Part shown: positions 1-11,029 of the stretch, in pieces
Numbering within the stretch: position 1 is the first letter of the stretch
Layout: each line of letters begins with the position of its first letter
Source of the DNA: Rhododendron vialii
Taxonomy: Eukaryota > Streptophyta > Magnoliopsida > Ericales > Ericaceae
DNA: 64,000 bases
Direction of reading: 5' to 3'
Assembly: GCF_030253575.1 (NCBI RefSeq)
Contig: NC_080562.1
Span: 42,509,852-42,573,851, forward strand
The notes under the pieces: model-generated
Databases searched by the model: none
What the model saw: only the letters and a program-made list of their open reading frames with translations
Told to the model about the DNA's origin: nothing
Made by a program: the position numbers and the translations under genes

Positions 1-224
1 ATAGTTTTGCCTCTCCACTAATGAGGGACTAAATCACTATCCATTAGTTACTGGGATTGATAAGATTTTCAGATAAAATGTGTCATAGACTCATAGAAGC
101 AGGATGGTAACCATGTTAAAGGTGTCCAACTACCCTGATTGTGGAAGGAAACACCTTAAGAGGGGTAAGAAACCTAAATAAGATACAAAATATGCATACA
201 AAACTTCAAGTGCTGAATGCCAAC

Positions 225-355
225 CTGGGCTTCAGAGTTGTGTGAGCAGCCATGTCCCTTGAAGAGTACTTTTGGGAGGGGCCGAAAATTCGAGTACCAC
301 CTTGTTCATTGCCACCTTTTGCAGGTGCCCAAGTGGGTCGAGCTGCAGTCGTCAT
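225..355 (-). CDS. CWC15: CWC15 spliceosome factor, first coding exon (partial gene)
   Basis: On the minus strand the start codon at 355-353 opens a 43-codon exon beginning MTTAARPTWAPAKGG, followed by GGTRIFGPSQKYSSRD and ending HTTLKP plus two bases of an Arg codon. This is the nearly invariant N-terminus of the Cwf15/Cwc15 family, a subunit of the Prp19/NineTeen-associated spliceosome in the nucleus. The exon is bounded by an acceptor (pyrimidine tract then ACAG at 383-380), with 24 bases of leader before the ATG, and by a GT donor at 224-223. The other exons lie left of the window, so the acidic and coiled-coil parts are not seen. Identity is strong from the N-terminal motif; the rest of the gene cannot be judged. 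Confidence 0.9.
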
Positions 356-735
356 GTTTTATAACTGCCCTCAAGATATCTGTAAAAAACAATGCCAACA
401 GATTTAAAAACCTTATCTCAAGATCCCAAGTTCCCAACCATCCAAGAAGGGAAAAAGTAAGATGATAATGCAATACCCATAACAATGTAGAGCATCAAAT
501 TGCTTATGCACCCCTTTCAAAAGAAAAATGCTTATCAACACAACTGCAGCTACCCCTCCTATTTTATGTGAAATACCACTCGCTTTTCCTTTCACCAGCT
601 CCATCATATCCCACACACAAACACTACGAAATTCGAACAAACACTACGAAATTCGAAGAACTAAGGTTAATCAAGATCATGATTACCATCAAGTTTGGAT
701 TAACAATTTAACACATATAGTTAAATCCAAAATCC

Positions 736-1415
736 AACCCCAAGGGGTTGCCTTGGTGGTCAAGGCCTGGGGCTTAGGGTTCACTCCCTTCTAAGTCTCA
801 CATTCAAAACTTTCTAGGTACTGTAAACTCTTGTGGGGGCTAGTCCATCCGGTTTGTCCCAGCCTTAGTTGCACAAAGTGGGAGCGGGTGAGGGAGCGGA
901 AGTGGGAGAGCGGGGGAATATAGAAGCTCCCAAGGTCAAAGGGTGAAAGGAACGTGTACGTATATTATGAAAATAATGTAGCATAGAATATACACTTTAA
1001 AACTACAATCATTTTAGGGAGTAAAAAATATGGGCCAGGTCTACCTCAAGCGTAAGAAATGGTTTTCTTTTCGAGAAATCATGACTTGAGTCATACATAT
1101 GACCTAAAATGAAGACCAACTTATAAAGCTAGTAGTAAATTATTGTTCTTCTATACTGGTATCTAACAAAAGCTACCATCTTCGTAAGGAGCGAGCTCCA
1201 ATCTCAATGAGAGCGGGCTCTCATCAAGCTCCTTAGTTGGGAGTGCAGAATCGCGCTCCTAAGGTGGGAGCGGCACCACTTTAGGAGCTCTTTGCAACTA
1301 AGGTCCCAGCTTTATTTCTCCACACCTCCGGAGTGGACGGTGGGATTGGTCTCACAGTAATTAGCCAAGGTGCATGCATGTAAGCTGGCCCAAATACCCT
1401 TATTTACCAAAAACC
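736..1415 (+). mobile_element. tRNA-derived SINE, split by a hAT MITE
   Basis: The head resembles a tRNA promoter (A-box-like TTGCCTTGGTGGTCAAGG near 749). The tail, after the interruption at 864-1302, reads CGGTGGGATTGG ... TTAGCCAAGGTGC ... TAAGCTGGCCCAAATACC. Similar tails occur at 14.8 kb (minus), 13.2 kb (minus), 42.7 kb and 48.8 kb. A 9-bp repeat CCAAAATCC at 727-735 and 1416-1424 fits a target duplication. It lies in the putative CWC15 5'UTR intron. Confidence 0.6.
864..1302. mobile_element. hAT-type MITE nested in the SINE
   Basis: The element begins CTTAGTTGCA and ends TGCAACTAAG, a perfect 10-bp terminal inverted repeat. It is flanked on both sides by GTCCCAGC (856-863 and 1303-1310), an 8-bp target duplication as hAT transposases make. 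The 439-bp interior has many short GAGC/GCTC repeats and no coding capacity. Removing it and one repeat copy restores the surrounding SINE. Confidence 0.8.
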
Positions 1416-1649
1416 CCAAAATCCTTTCTATTTGATCAAGCGTTTCCAATTCCACTTTTTTTGTTTATTCAACATAGCAGTACTAGTTTCAAAAGATCTG
1501 TGATTGTTTAATCAAATGTTTTAAGAACTGGAGAAGAAACATGGTCAAGGGTCGACTAGAAACCAAAAGTAATGGGATCGGGGACAGCAAAAAAATTTTG
1601 TAGGAAAAATGATTCATTGGCTTCTCTATTAACATACTTGTTTGCTTAT

Positions 1650-1985
1650 AGTCTTTGTAGTGCTATACCCAAACAAAGCAAGTGTTCCTGAAACTGGTTT
1701 ACCAGCTCTATAACAGGATAACCTAGATCAAGGACTCAAAAAATTAAGCCACAAAATGGTTTAAGCCCTCACCATGGCCAAACTGCACCAGGCCGGCCCT
1801 GGGTAGAAGCCTAGAAAGCAACTGCTTTATAGCCAAACACAGCAAGTGTTTCTGAAACTAGTTTACTAGCGATATAACTGGGAGTAACCTAAAAACAAGG
1901 AATCCAAACTATACCCAAGAAATTAAGCCACAAATCGGTTTATGCCCTCGCTATTGCCAAACTCGTGAACTAGGCTGGCCTCGCA
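1650..1985. repeat. degenerate tandem duplication, about 165 bp
   Basis: Two diverged units share CAAGTGTT.CTGAAACT, TTAAGCCACAAA and GCCCTCNC..TGCCAAACT in the same order (about 1665-1800 and 1830-1985). No coding meaning is seen. Confidence 0.5.
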
Positions 1986-2124
1986 TATGCGTAGAATTGA
2001 TTCACTCCTGGTGTGTGGAACGGAGATTCCAGTACTCCTTTCAAGGAGTGATTATTGAATAGACCCCAAACGTATCATGTTTAAGCATCTAAATTAAACA
2101 TAAAAAAACAGCAGAGGTGTAGAC

Positions 2125-2160
<36 letters not shown>

Positions 2161-2169
2161 GAAGGGTAC

Positions 2170-2260
2170 CTGCTCGATTTCCGTCTGCTGATCGCGTAGT
2201 GACTACTGAGAAAACCCTAGAATTTGATTCAGAGAGAGAGAGAGAGAGAGATGATCGATT
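2170..2260 (-). other. CWC15: candidate 5'UTR exon of CWC15
   Basis: On the minus strand a CT-rich leader (from the GA repeat at 2233-2250) runs into CGGAAATCGAGCAG followed by a GT donor at 2169-2168. The next minus-strand acceptor is that of the CWC15 start exon, 1.8 kb away, so this looks like a noncoding first exon. The intron between would hold a SINE with a hAT MITE in it. The assignment is inferred from position and splice signals only; the start of transcription is not known. Confidence 0.45.
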
Positions 2261-3268
2261 TTTGGCTTGGTTTTAATCACGTAGATATATGTGGTGACAA
2301 TTACAAATAAAACCCTAGAATTTGATCCTTGTCACAAATTACTCCCATCAATTGTATCTTTTTCAGTTGAAAGTCACGTGACTTTCTAATTTAACAACAA
2401 TTTCAATTTTCAACCCTCCATAGTTTATATAATTAATATCCCTTCAAAAATAAAAAACACTCCACATATGCCAGTCAATTATTTTTTTCGGAATATACCA
2501 ATCAATTTCTCCAACGACACCTTTAGAATCTAGCCATTTGAGCTTTTTGTAAATTACAAAATTTTCAGTTAATACGATGTCACAATTAATTCGTGTTTAC
2601 TATGCACTTAATATACATCACCAATCACAATATTTTTATGACATGCGTAAAAACATGTAATCAAACCAAATCAACCTTTTGCAACTAGATATCGCTGACA
2701 AACTCTATTTGCGAGTCACTTCTAGTACTTCCCTTCTCTTCTCTTTTCAAATACAATACTTTGACAAAATAAAATAATGTGTATGATATACAGTATTTGT
2801 TACACCTAACTAAAATGCTCATAGTTTTAATTCTGATAATTAGGGAATGGTTAGCATTTCGATTATGGAGTTGAGCTAATGATGGTTGGGAGTTGTGTCT
2901 ATTTATCTCTAGAACATCGTGAAAAATCAAACGATGGAGGCCAACAATGATAAAAACACAATCCAAGAGATAGGTGTTGGAGCAAGGTTATCTAATTAAC
3001 GTGTGCATACAAATTGTAGTAGGAGTAAATGGTAATGTGTGAGGTTGGTCATAACCAAAAAAAGAGTTTGAGTAGAAAAAAGTTAAGCTTGAATAGATGA
3101 ACACTTAAGTCGCTAAGACCGGAAAATCGAAGGAAAACAAAATATTGTTGGTATAGATGATTTAATAAGATCTTTTAACACGATGAACTAGTAGAAAGGT
3201 CATTTAATACCTACCGCGCATAATGAAAATCGGATGAGAAGGCATTGAGTTTGCCTTTACTCTTGACC

Positions 3269-3270
<2 letters not shown>

Positions 3271-3307
<37 letters not shown>
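3271..3307 (+). repeat. uninterrupted run of 37 G
   Basis: A pure G homopolymer of 37 bases follows CCCC at 3267-3270. Its true length may be unreliable in any assembly. It could form G-quadruplexes. Confidence 0.85.
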
Positions 3308-3310
<3 letters not shown>

Positions 3311-4114
3311 TTCATTGATTAATTATTATTTTACTTAGAATAAAAAAAATAGTAGAGCGGTTATGAGCTAGAGAACTTGAGAAGTGGTTTACTCCTTATG
3401 CCTATGTATTTATTTGGCCGCAGGAATAGAGTTACTATTTTAACGACTAATTAAATTACGACGTGCCGATTATGGGTATAATGGGATGGCCAGAAATTTG
3501 AGATGTTATTTTACGGGTCTCACAATTTATTTTTTTGACAGTTGTGAGGCTTCTGCTCTTTTCTCGGCGCTGAGGTTCGAAACTCTCAACTCAAACACCT
3601 CAAGGTTTTGGCGTCCACCTACTGAGAGATAAGATTGGCAAAAAAAGGCCAGATACTAGTACAGGATCGTCCTGGGAAATTGGAGTAAAATAGGAAAATT
3701 TGAGAGTTTAGACCAATTAAACAAGACAAAGAAACGAAAAAAAAAAGGAGGACAAAAGATTTTGAAGTTTAATTTTGAGCTCATCCATTACCCATAGTAC
3801 TACTAGTTGCACATTAAACTTTTATGAGCCACCTAACTGCCTCACACCATTGACACTCTAAGGATCTGTTTCCGAACGCCAAATAAGTACTTAATTATTT
3901 TTTAAGAAGACAATTTTAAGCTAAAAAATGATGAGCTTATTTTGAGATCTAAAAATATACAATATGAATCTTATTTGAAAGATCTCATTGAGATCTTTAA
4001 TACGGTGCAAAAAAAAATCGAAAAATTATTTTTCATTTACATTATTTTTGAGTTTGAAAATGTGAAATAAGTACTTATTTTTTAAGAAGGTATTCTAGAA
4101 CGGGCTCTAAGCAT

Positions 4115-4780
4115 CGGAGGCATGAAATGATTTACTTGTACGTAAATGATTTACATTAAATGAAGTTTTACAACTTCTCATATTTGTAAGATTTTCCTAG
4201 AATGGATTAACTTTTGACTAAAGAGACAACACTAAGAGGGAATGAGTCCCTTCTTATAAACTGTATTCGGATTATGAATTTATAGATGTATCTATCAATG
4301 AACAAAATAATACTACCACCTAGATATCTACTGTAACTCCGTCATTACATATCAATGACATTGTAAGCATCCACGTCGTGAAAAGAGATATTTATATATG
4401 TAAGATTTATATTATATTAAATGAAGTTTTACCATAACTTCTAATATTTGAGAATGAATTAGCTTTTGACCAATGAAACAGTACTATGTGAGAATGAGTC
4501 ACATCTAAACTGTATTTCGATAACAATTTTAAAGATGTATTTCTCAATGAACAAAATAATAGTACAACCGTACTACCTACGCACATCATCACATATCAAT
4601 GACATTGTAAGCGTCCAAGGCATGGAATTAAAGTGATAGTACTTGTGTAAGTATGCTTTATACTCGGGTGGAAATCATGAGTCACGTGTCTCACATCTAA
4701 ATTGTATTCCATATTTGGATAACGGTAATCTATCAATGAGACAATGAACATAATAATACCAGAAAAATTTTAACTTTTGA
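4115..4780. repeat. diverged tandem repeat, about 250-280 bp, two full units and one partial
   Basis: Units starting near 4125, 4405 and 4640 share AATGAAGTTTTAC, TCTATCAATGAACAAAATAATA and ACATATCAATGACATTGTAAGC in the same order; the third keeps only the middle part. The units differ by many substitutions, so the duplication is old. Confidence 0.6.
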
Positions 4781-5479
4781 CGTCGTTATTTTGTTATCTT
4801 CGATATAGGCCATTTCGGAGCTTTCTTCGATGATTAAATGATGAACTCTAATTTTTTTTTTTTTTTTTTGTAGAAGACATTTACGTTGAAATAAATAGAC
4901 CGGAAGCCTATATTCGGATCTCTACTTTTTCAAAATAAATTTGTTTCATAATTCTATCGATCGATATGTGTAGTTAACAATTTCCAACAAAATTTTAAAA
5001 ATGAACAATTCCCACTCAAAATGGTTCCGAGGAGGGCTCATAAATAGGCCGAAGAAGACCGTGGGACCGAATGTGATCCTGTTCCTACTTTGCAAAAAAA
5101 AAGTGCATTTTTTGCTCTTTTTTTTCTAAAGAGTCCGTCGAGCTCCTCCCATATCGTAGTACAACATTTCTGGTTGAATTAGGCGGCTAACTATGTAAAT
5201 TAGAAATCCGACAACCACCACACCCGCCAATGGAAATTAGAATGAGTAGTTGTTCAGTTAACCTGCTTGCTTTCTTTCTGCTCCGAATAAACGTGACCAC
5301 ATTATCCTAATCCAAAAATGCATTACGATAATCATAATAAATCCATACTTGGTTACCCAAAACATCTTTGCTTTGGGTCCTACTATAACATTGCATTTAA
5401 AAAAGAATTGCAGTTGAAGAAACAATTGCTTTCAGCATTTACCAAAAACGTCTTTGCTTTTTGTTTGATTAACTCAAAT

Positions 5480-5675
5480 CTTCGGGCACGCATCTTGACT
5501 AATCATGGAGACTAATCCCGCCACGCACTTGCGAGGCTCTCTATTAAAGTCAAAGCAAAGCTCTTTATGGACGGGTCCAAAGGAGTTAGTAACATCTGAG
5601 AGGTTTCGAACCTAATACGTTTAGAGAGAGAAAATCCCCAAGTCTCGAGCCTTAACCGCTAAGCGGACCCGTTTG
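5480..5675 (-). mobile_element. tRNA-derived SINE, minus strand
   Basis: Read on the minus strand it starts with an A-box-like GCTTAGCGGTTAAGG, has a B-box-like GGTTCGAAACCTC, and continues into AACTCCTTTGGACCCGTCC. The same arrangement is seen in the SINE at 14.8-15.0 kb. The copy is diverged and its 3' end is unclear. Confidence 0.55.
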
Positions 5676-5869
5676 GTTTACATCTTAATTGCTCCTAACA
5701 TATATGTTTATTTTGCATTTAAAAGCTTTGCATTTGAAGAACCAGTGGCTTTCAGCTCTTGCTTGCTACACAAGTACAAAAGGTGGGGAATAAACACAGG
5801 GAGAAGTTAGGCCAACCGTTTAACGTGCCCTTCATCTCTTTGTTTTCCCTTACAATCAAAGCAAAAGCC

Positions 5870-6269
5870 GTTTGATTTTTGGTCACCATCTGAACCCTAA
5901 CTCCACCTTCCTGATTTGCTCTCCACACCCTCCGCCCTCTGTTTCTGTTTCCTTTATCCCTTTATTTACAAGCCATTTCCATGTTTTGCTTCCACCCAAT
6001 AACTCCTCTCTCAGAGTCATTCGAAACATAGCAAACCCAGTAGAACCCATGTTTGAACAACTATGTTCAACAACTCATTGTTCTCAAAGAAGACAAATTT
6101 GACTCAATTTGATTCTGGGTTTTGGGGGGTTTTATCTGAGAGAGCTTTGAGGGAGACTTGCTTGTAGCTCTTTGAGCATTGTTCTTCGTGACTAGTGAAA
6201 CCCCGTGGAGTAGGTTTGCATCCCCAGTGAGCGGAAAAACGTAAATCTCTGTCTCTTGTAATTGTTTGC

Positions 6270-6328
<59 letters not shown>

Positions 6329-6534
6329 GGTTATCTTTTCGTCCTCAACGCATCGATTATGCACATCATTATCCGCCAAATAGCTTATTTCTCCTGAATT
6401 TTTGAAGCAGGCAATCAAAACAGAGCAAACCCAGTAAAACCCATCCTGAATCCACTATGTTCAACACTCGTAGGCCTCAGAAGAAGGAAATTTGACCGAA
6501 TTGGGTAGCGGGTTTTTCCAAAACATCTCGAGAA
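5870..6534 (+). other. leader region of the RING gene with a (TC)n tract and a local duplication
   Basis: A pure TC repeat of about 52 bases lies at 6272-6325, typical of plant 5' leaders. Two copies of a block containing GCAAACCCAGTARAACCCAT and CTATGTTCAACA lie at about 6028-6110 and 6425-6510. This indicates a roughly 395-bp tandem duplication in the leader or promoter. Short open frames here, including a minus-strand one made of the repeat itself, look like chance. Confidence 0.5.
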
Positions 6535-8638
6535 ATGAATACTCGTTACTTAGTTACACAAGACTCTTTGTGCAATTCTGGCATTGTTGTTTCAATATCT
6601 TCACCAGGAGAGGATCAAACAGCAGCTGTCAATGCTCGAAATCGGGCATCGCGCATTTCCCCGTCTTCTTCTTTCTTGATAAGAACAGCAATGAGGGTAT
6701 CAAGAGCAAGATGGTTCAGCTTCTTAAGAAGAGTGTTTCATTACCAAAACGGGTCAAGATCGGATCTTGGGTCGAATCCGTTCAACTCGGGTTCTTGGAT
6801 GGTGATGGAGTTAATAGCTCTGGTGGTTCAAATACTTGTGACAACTTATACTCTAGCTGATTCCAAGGATGAGAGGCCTGTTTGGCCAATGAGAATATGG
6901 GTTTCCGGGTATGATTTCGGGTGTGTCCTTAGTCTTTTAGTACTTTACGGGCGGTATCGGATCTTTCATTTGGGTCAGGGAGATGGTTTTGGTCACTCTG
7001 ATTTAGAACAGCAGAGGAACAATATTGAAGAGTCCAGGTATATACATTTCATCCAATAAATTGAGCTTCAACTTTTTTCTTTTTTGGTAACGGAGGAACA
7101 GCCCTACAACTAAGTCACTATATGAACTTGATTGCGCAACCCAAACCTTCGGGTGAGCTAGCTCCCCACCACCAGTCACCCGACTTTGCCTTACGTATGA
7201 TATTCATTCTTCAATTTTGTGCAAAAAAAAAAACTTGTTTGGCCAACTGTTTTGGAAAATTGTTTTCCTGAAAACTATCTGAAAGCAATCCATTTTTTTC
7301 CCAGGTAACACTCAAATAAAATTTACCCTTTGAATTCTTGGAAACGTTTTCACTCACAAATCATATTCGCATGAAGTTTTTTGCTGATAAAAAGAAAATG
7401 AATGCTTTCCAAACTTTACAAGAGTTTTCTTTGGAAACACGAAAAACAAACAATGCTACTTACACTCCTACCGACCACTCCTCTCACATATGTGTCGGCC
7501 CCACACATATGTGAGAGAGGAGTGGTCGGGGAGTAGTCAGTAAGAGTGTACCTAGACTTATATATAGAGAAAACAAATCCAAAGACATGAACTTTTCACC
7601 TTTGGAGACTGATGAAGAAAATACTATAACCAGGAGCTTTCACTTGATGAACAAATGCCGGGCTTCTTTGGAGCTGTTCTTCGCGATATGGTTCGTGATG
7701 GGCAACGTTTGGGTCTTCGATTCCCGATTTGGATCGTTCCGTCAAGCTCCAAAACTTCATGTCCTCTGCATCTCCATACTTGCTTGGAATGCCATCAGCT
7801 ACTCTTTCCCATTCCTGCTGTTTGTGTTGCTGTGTTGTTGTGTCCCTCTCGTTAGCAGCTTCCTTGGGTACAACATGAATATGGGGTCTACTGCTCGAGG
7901 GGCTTCTGATGATCAAATTTCCAATCTACCCAGCTGCAGATACAAAGATCTTGACAACAATTTGGTGCTTGGAAAATCAGCAAATAATCATGAAAATCCA
8001 GTAAGTTAACAATCATCTCTCCCTACATGCTTTTCGAGATGAATATTTCTGTTTTCGACCTTGTCACGATAAACCAAGCAATCGCACAAAAAAACACACG
8101 AGATTTACATGAGTCGATACTTTTCAACTGCAAGGATCAACATAGAGATTCCACTGTTTTGTTGAAAAGGTTAGATTGTGTATTTTTTTCATGCTAAACA
8201 AAAGTGTTCCGATCAAGAAACTGCGGGAGTCCGAATTAATTTGAACTTTCTCATCAATGTTTTATTCATCGAGCCCTACAACACGAATCATCAATGAGTG
8301 CTCTCACCATGAGCAAATTGCACGATGCACCCCCCCGACTCCAACTCGCAAGTCATGAGCATAAAAAGATTTGAATTAGAGACTCACTCGCGATCATATG
8401 TTATTTCCTTTCATGATGTGGCGAAAATCGAAGCAAAGAAACAGAATGTCTGATGGGTTTCTTTGTTTTCCTGGTATGGTGGAATCAACAGGAATGCTGT
8501 ATTTGCCTCTCCAAGTACAGAGAAAAGGAAGAGATCAGGCAGTTGCCATGCTCACACTTATTCCATCTCAAATGTGTGGATCAATGGCTCAGGATTATAT
8601 CTTGCTGTCCACTCTGTAAACAAGAATTGGAGAGGTGA
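6535..8638 (+). CDS. membrane RING-H2 E3 ubiquitin ligase (At5g55970/At4g26580-like)
   Basis: Three exons, 6535-7037, 7634-8000 and 8492-8638, join in frame to a 338-residue protein. The N-terminal about 85 residues are Ser/Arg-rich and contain LRRVFHYQNGSRSD. Hydrophobic segments lie near residues 88-107, 120-140, 180-197, 210-226 and 229-248, the last with a CCC cluster and LGYNMN after it. The last exon is the RING-H2 finger: CCICLSKY, then PCSHLFHLKCVDQW and CCPLC, with all eight zinc ligands (C2, C-H-H-C, C2). The layout matches the plant RING/U-box family with an N-terminal membrane domain. Such proteins pass ubiquitin from an E2 to membrane-associated substrates; the substrate is unknown. 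The start was chosen because it opens the frame just after the leader. A foldback MITE lies in intron 1. The next gene is a CBL, as in both Arabidopsis blocks. Confidence 0.88.
7461..7550. mobile_element. short foldback element in RING intron 1
   Basis: The two arms read CCGACCACTCCTCTCACATATGTG and its near-exact inverse, with a loop of a few bases. The whole 90-bp piece can fold on itself. A longer relative with TCTCACATACATG arms lies at 49.93-50.08 kb. Confidence 0.6.
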
Positions 8639-9049
8639 AAAAACAAGATACCACCCGAGAAGCCCGAATTGATTCTTTGTTTTTCTTCTCTTTCTCCCAT
8701 TTCCTTTTTCACCTGCGGGAAACCAAAAAAAAAAAGCATCAATAGTTTTCTGAACAGTTTGTGATTATTGTCATGGTTACTTGAGTGAGAATATTCATTG
8801 TACATTGGAGCTCACCAGTACCTTTAAACCTATCATGATCTTTGCGCGCTCCTCCCGACTTCTCTGTATATGTTTTTTTTTTTCCAATTCGCGCGCGTGT
8901 ACAGCACAGAATACATGTATATGTACTTGGGAATAATGGTTTTACAGTGGTCATATATGCATATGATAATATGAGCGTTTTGGCGTATATTCTTGAGTGA
9001 GTATGTTTTCTTTTACGTCACAAGATACGCAAATATGTTACTTCACATA

Positions 9050-9420
9050 TTTGCAAATTCTGGTAGTTTACAGCGCCTCAGGCGCACATCATTGCGCCAG
9101 GGCGCACGAAATGCGCCTCAGGCGCATTGAAAAAACACTGCAATTTGTCAAAATCCGCGGGATTGTTCAGGGCACTTTCGAACTCTGATTTTCGCAAAGT
9201 TTGAACTGTTAAGAAATTTGTTGAGTCTACTTTCTAACCCAAGTAGTTTGGATCAAGAATTATTTGTACATTAAGAGATATGACTATTTTACAGTTAGTG
9301 AGTCGAAAAATAAATCATACCCGTAAAATGTTCGCATCTCCTTCATTTTACATCAGATACAAACTTATTATATATAGATAAAAATGATTTTCAAAGTACT
9401 AAAATATGTTGAATCCAACT
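9050..9420. repeat. solo arm of the GCGCCT/AGGCGC repeat family
   Basis: The segment starts with three short palindromic words (GCGCCTCAGGCGCA, GCGCCAGGGCGCA, GCGCCTCAGGCGCA) at 9074-9127. It then runs collinearly for about 300 bp with the right arm of the inverted repeat at 10.4-10.75 kb (shared GTTGAGTCTA.TTTCTAA, TATGACTATTTTAC, AAAAATAAATCAT). No coding capacity is seen. Confidence 0.65.
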
Positions 9421-9462
9421 ATTAAAATAATGAATGGCATAATGAAGTATAGTTCATGAAAA

Positions 9463-9850
9463 ATGGGTAAAAGGCTTACCATTACAAAGATCATGGGAGC
9501 AATATCATCCCTCCGCCACCAACACTTTCACCGTAACACAACCCCACCATCACTCGACCACCTAAATCACCATCACTTTGCCATCACTACCACGACACAT
9601 CCACTCTGCTACCACCATTGGTACCACATGCACCTCAACCTTACCACCTCCGTCGACACCAACACTTCAACGCCACGACTATCACACCTCCACATGCAAC
9701 TCCACCACGACTACACCACCACCACCACCATCATTTTAGCACCAAATAACCACCACCCCTCCACTCTACCACCAATGTTTTCATGACCACCACAACGGAT
9801 ATTACTTCACCACCACTACCAACACAACAAACCTTCCATCTTTTTAGCAC
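9463..9850 (+). repeat. CAC/ACC-rich low-complexity stretch
   Basis: A run rich in CACCA and CCACC triplets gives a 107-codon open frame of His, Thr, Pro and Leu. Composition alone explains the frame; no signal peptide, motif or splice context supports a gene. Confidence 0.5.
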
Positions 9851-10128
9851 AACTGGGTGTAGATTTAAGTGTATCACATGCAACATACTGACAGTGTTGC
9901 TTGTTTGGAGGTGGTTTGTTCTGGGTTTAACACTGATCGAATTTAGCTCCTAAAGTTCTCCTAAAAATTGGAACAAATCAATCGGGAGTCTAAAATCAAG
10001 AATCCAAGGTTAAATATGTTTTAAGGGCAGTGTCCAGCAAGTCCTTTTTTTTTTTTTTTTGGATCCGCTCCAGCAAGTCCTTCACCATCACCAATTTTCA
10101 AACCAAACTGACTGTACCTGGATATCGA

Positions 10129-10826
10129 ACAAACGAAATACATTTAAGTCCTTCATGGGGTTGTTCTGGTTCAGATGGGTAGTTGGATTTATAGACATAA
10201 AATAGGTTTCGATCCGGTTTAAAATGAGAGAGATATGAGCATTTTACATAAATGATTTACTTTTCAACTCACTAAGGGTAAAATAGTCATAGTTTTTGAA
10301 GTACAGATAATTTTGGATCAAAACTAATTGGGTTAGAAAATAGACTCAACAAGCTTTTAAATGGTTCAAACCTTGAGAAAATCGGAGTTCGAGAGTGTTC
10401 AGAATAAACCCACAAAGTTTGACAAATTTTGGTGTTTTAGTGCGCCTCAGGCGCAATTTCGTGCGTCAGGGCGCATTGAAATGCATACAAATTTCGCGGC
10501 TTCTTCCGGACACTCTCGAACTTCGATTTTCACAAGGTTTGAACCGTTGAAAAGCTTGTTGAGTCTATTTTCTAATCCAATTAGTTTTGATCCAAAATTA
10601 TCTGCACTTCAAAAAATATGACTATTTTACCCTTAGTCAAAAAATAAATCATTCCTGTAAAACACTCGCATCTCATTCATTTTTCATCGGATAAAGACCT
10701 AATTATACATCGATAAAGAGGATTCTAAAAGTGCTGAAATATATTGGAATCCAAATATAAAAATTAGCTAACAAACGAAATACAATTAAGTCCTTCATGG
10801 GGTTGTTCCGGTTCAGATGGCTAGTT
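10129..10826. repeat. inverted-repeat element around a GCGCC palindrome, flanked by 57-bp direct repeats
   Basis: The left arm (about 10187-10440) is the inverse of the right arm (about 10455-10720) over some 250 bp at high similarity. Words such as TTTGATCCAAAATTATCTG and GTTGAGTCTATTTTCTAA occur in one arm and inverted in the other. Between them lies TGCGCCTCAGGCGCA plus CGTCAGGGCGCA. Outside, AACAAACGAAATACA ... TCCTTCATGGGGTTGTTC ... GGTTCAGATGG occurs as a direct repeat at 10129-10186 and about 10769-10826. A solo right arm lies at 9.05-9.42 kb. Confidence 0.65.
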
Positions 10827-11029
10827 TGGTGTTTGGTTTATCTGGCACAACCTCACTGAGATAAGGGGACTTCAGGTTGACAAACTGAGAAAGCATCCTA
10901 GCTAGGTTCTTAGACATATGCGGTGAACATGTCATCTTTAGCATGGTGATTTTTTCTGGACAAATTGCATGTTCATGTGTACGTGATTGAAACGTCATCC
11001 TCTTTGGTTAGGGGATTTTGGACATATTG

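Larger units (their letters stand above)
2270..5870. other. gene-free AT-rich spacer between CWC15 and the RING gene
   Basis: I find no convincing exon on either strand. The stretch holds a long G run, a three-unit tandem repeat at 4.1-4.8 kb and a SINE at 5.5 kb, described separately. Open frames here are short and have no recognisable motifs. Confidence 0.5.

Noticed and set aside
6104-6418. 104-codon minus-strand frame with an Arg-Glu run
   Set aside because: The run comes from the TC microsatellite in the RING leader; no motif or splice support.
9463-9786. His/Thr-rich open frame
   Set aside because: Low-complexity CAC repeats explain it.
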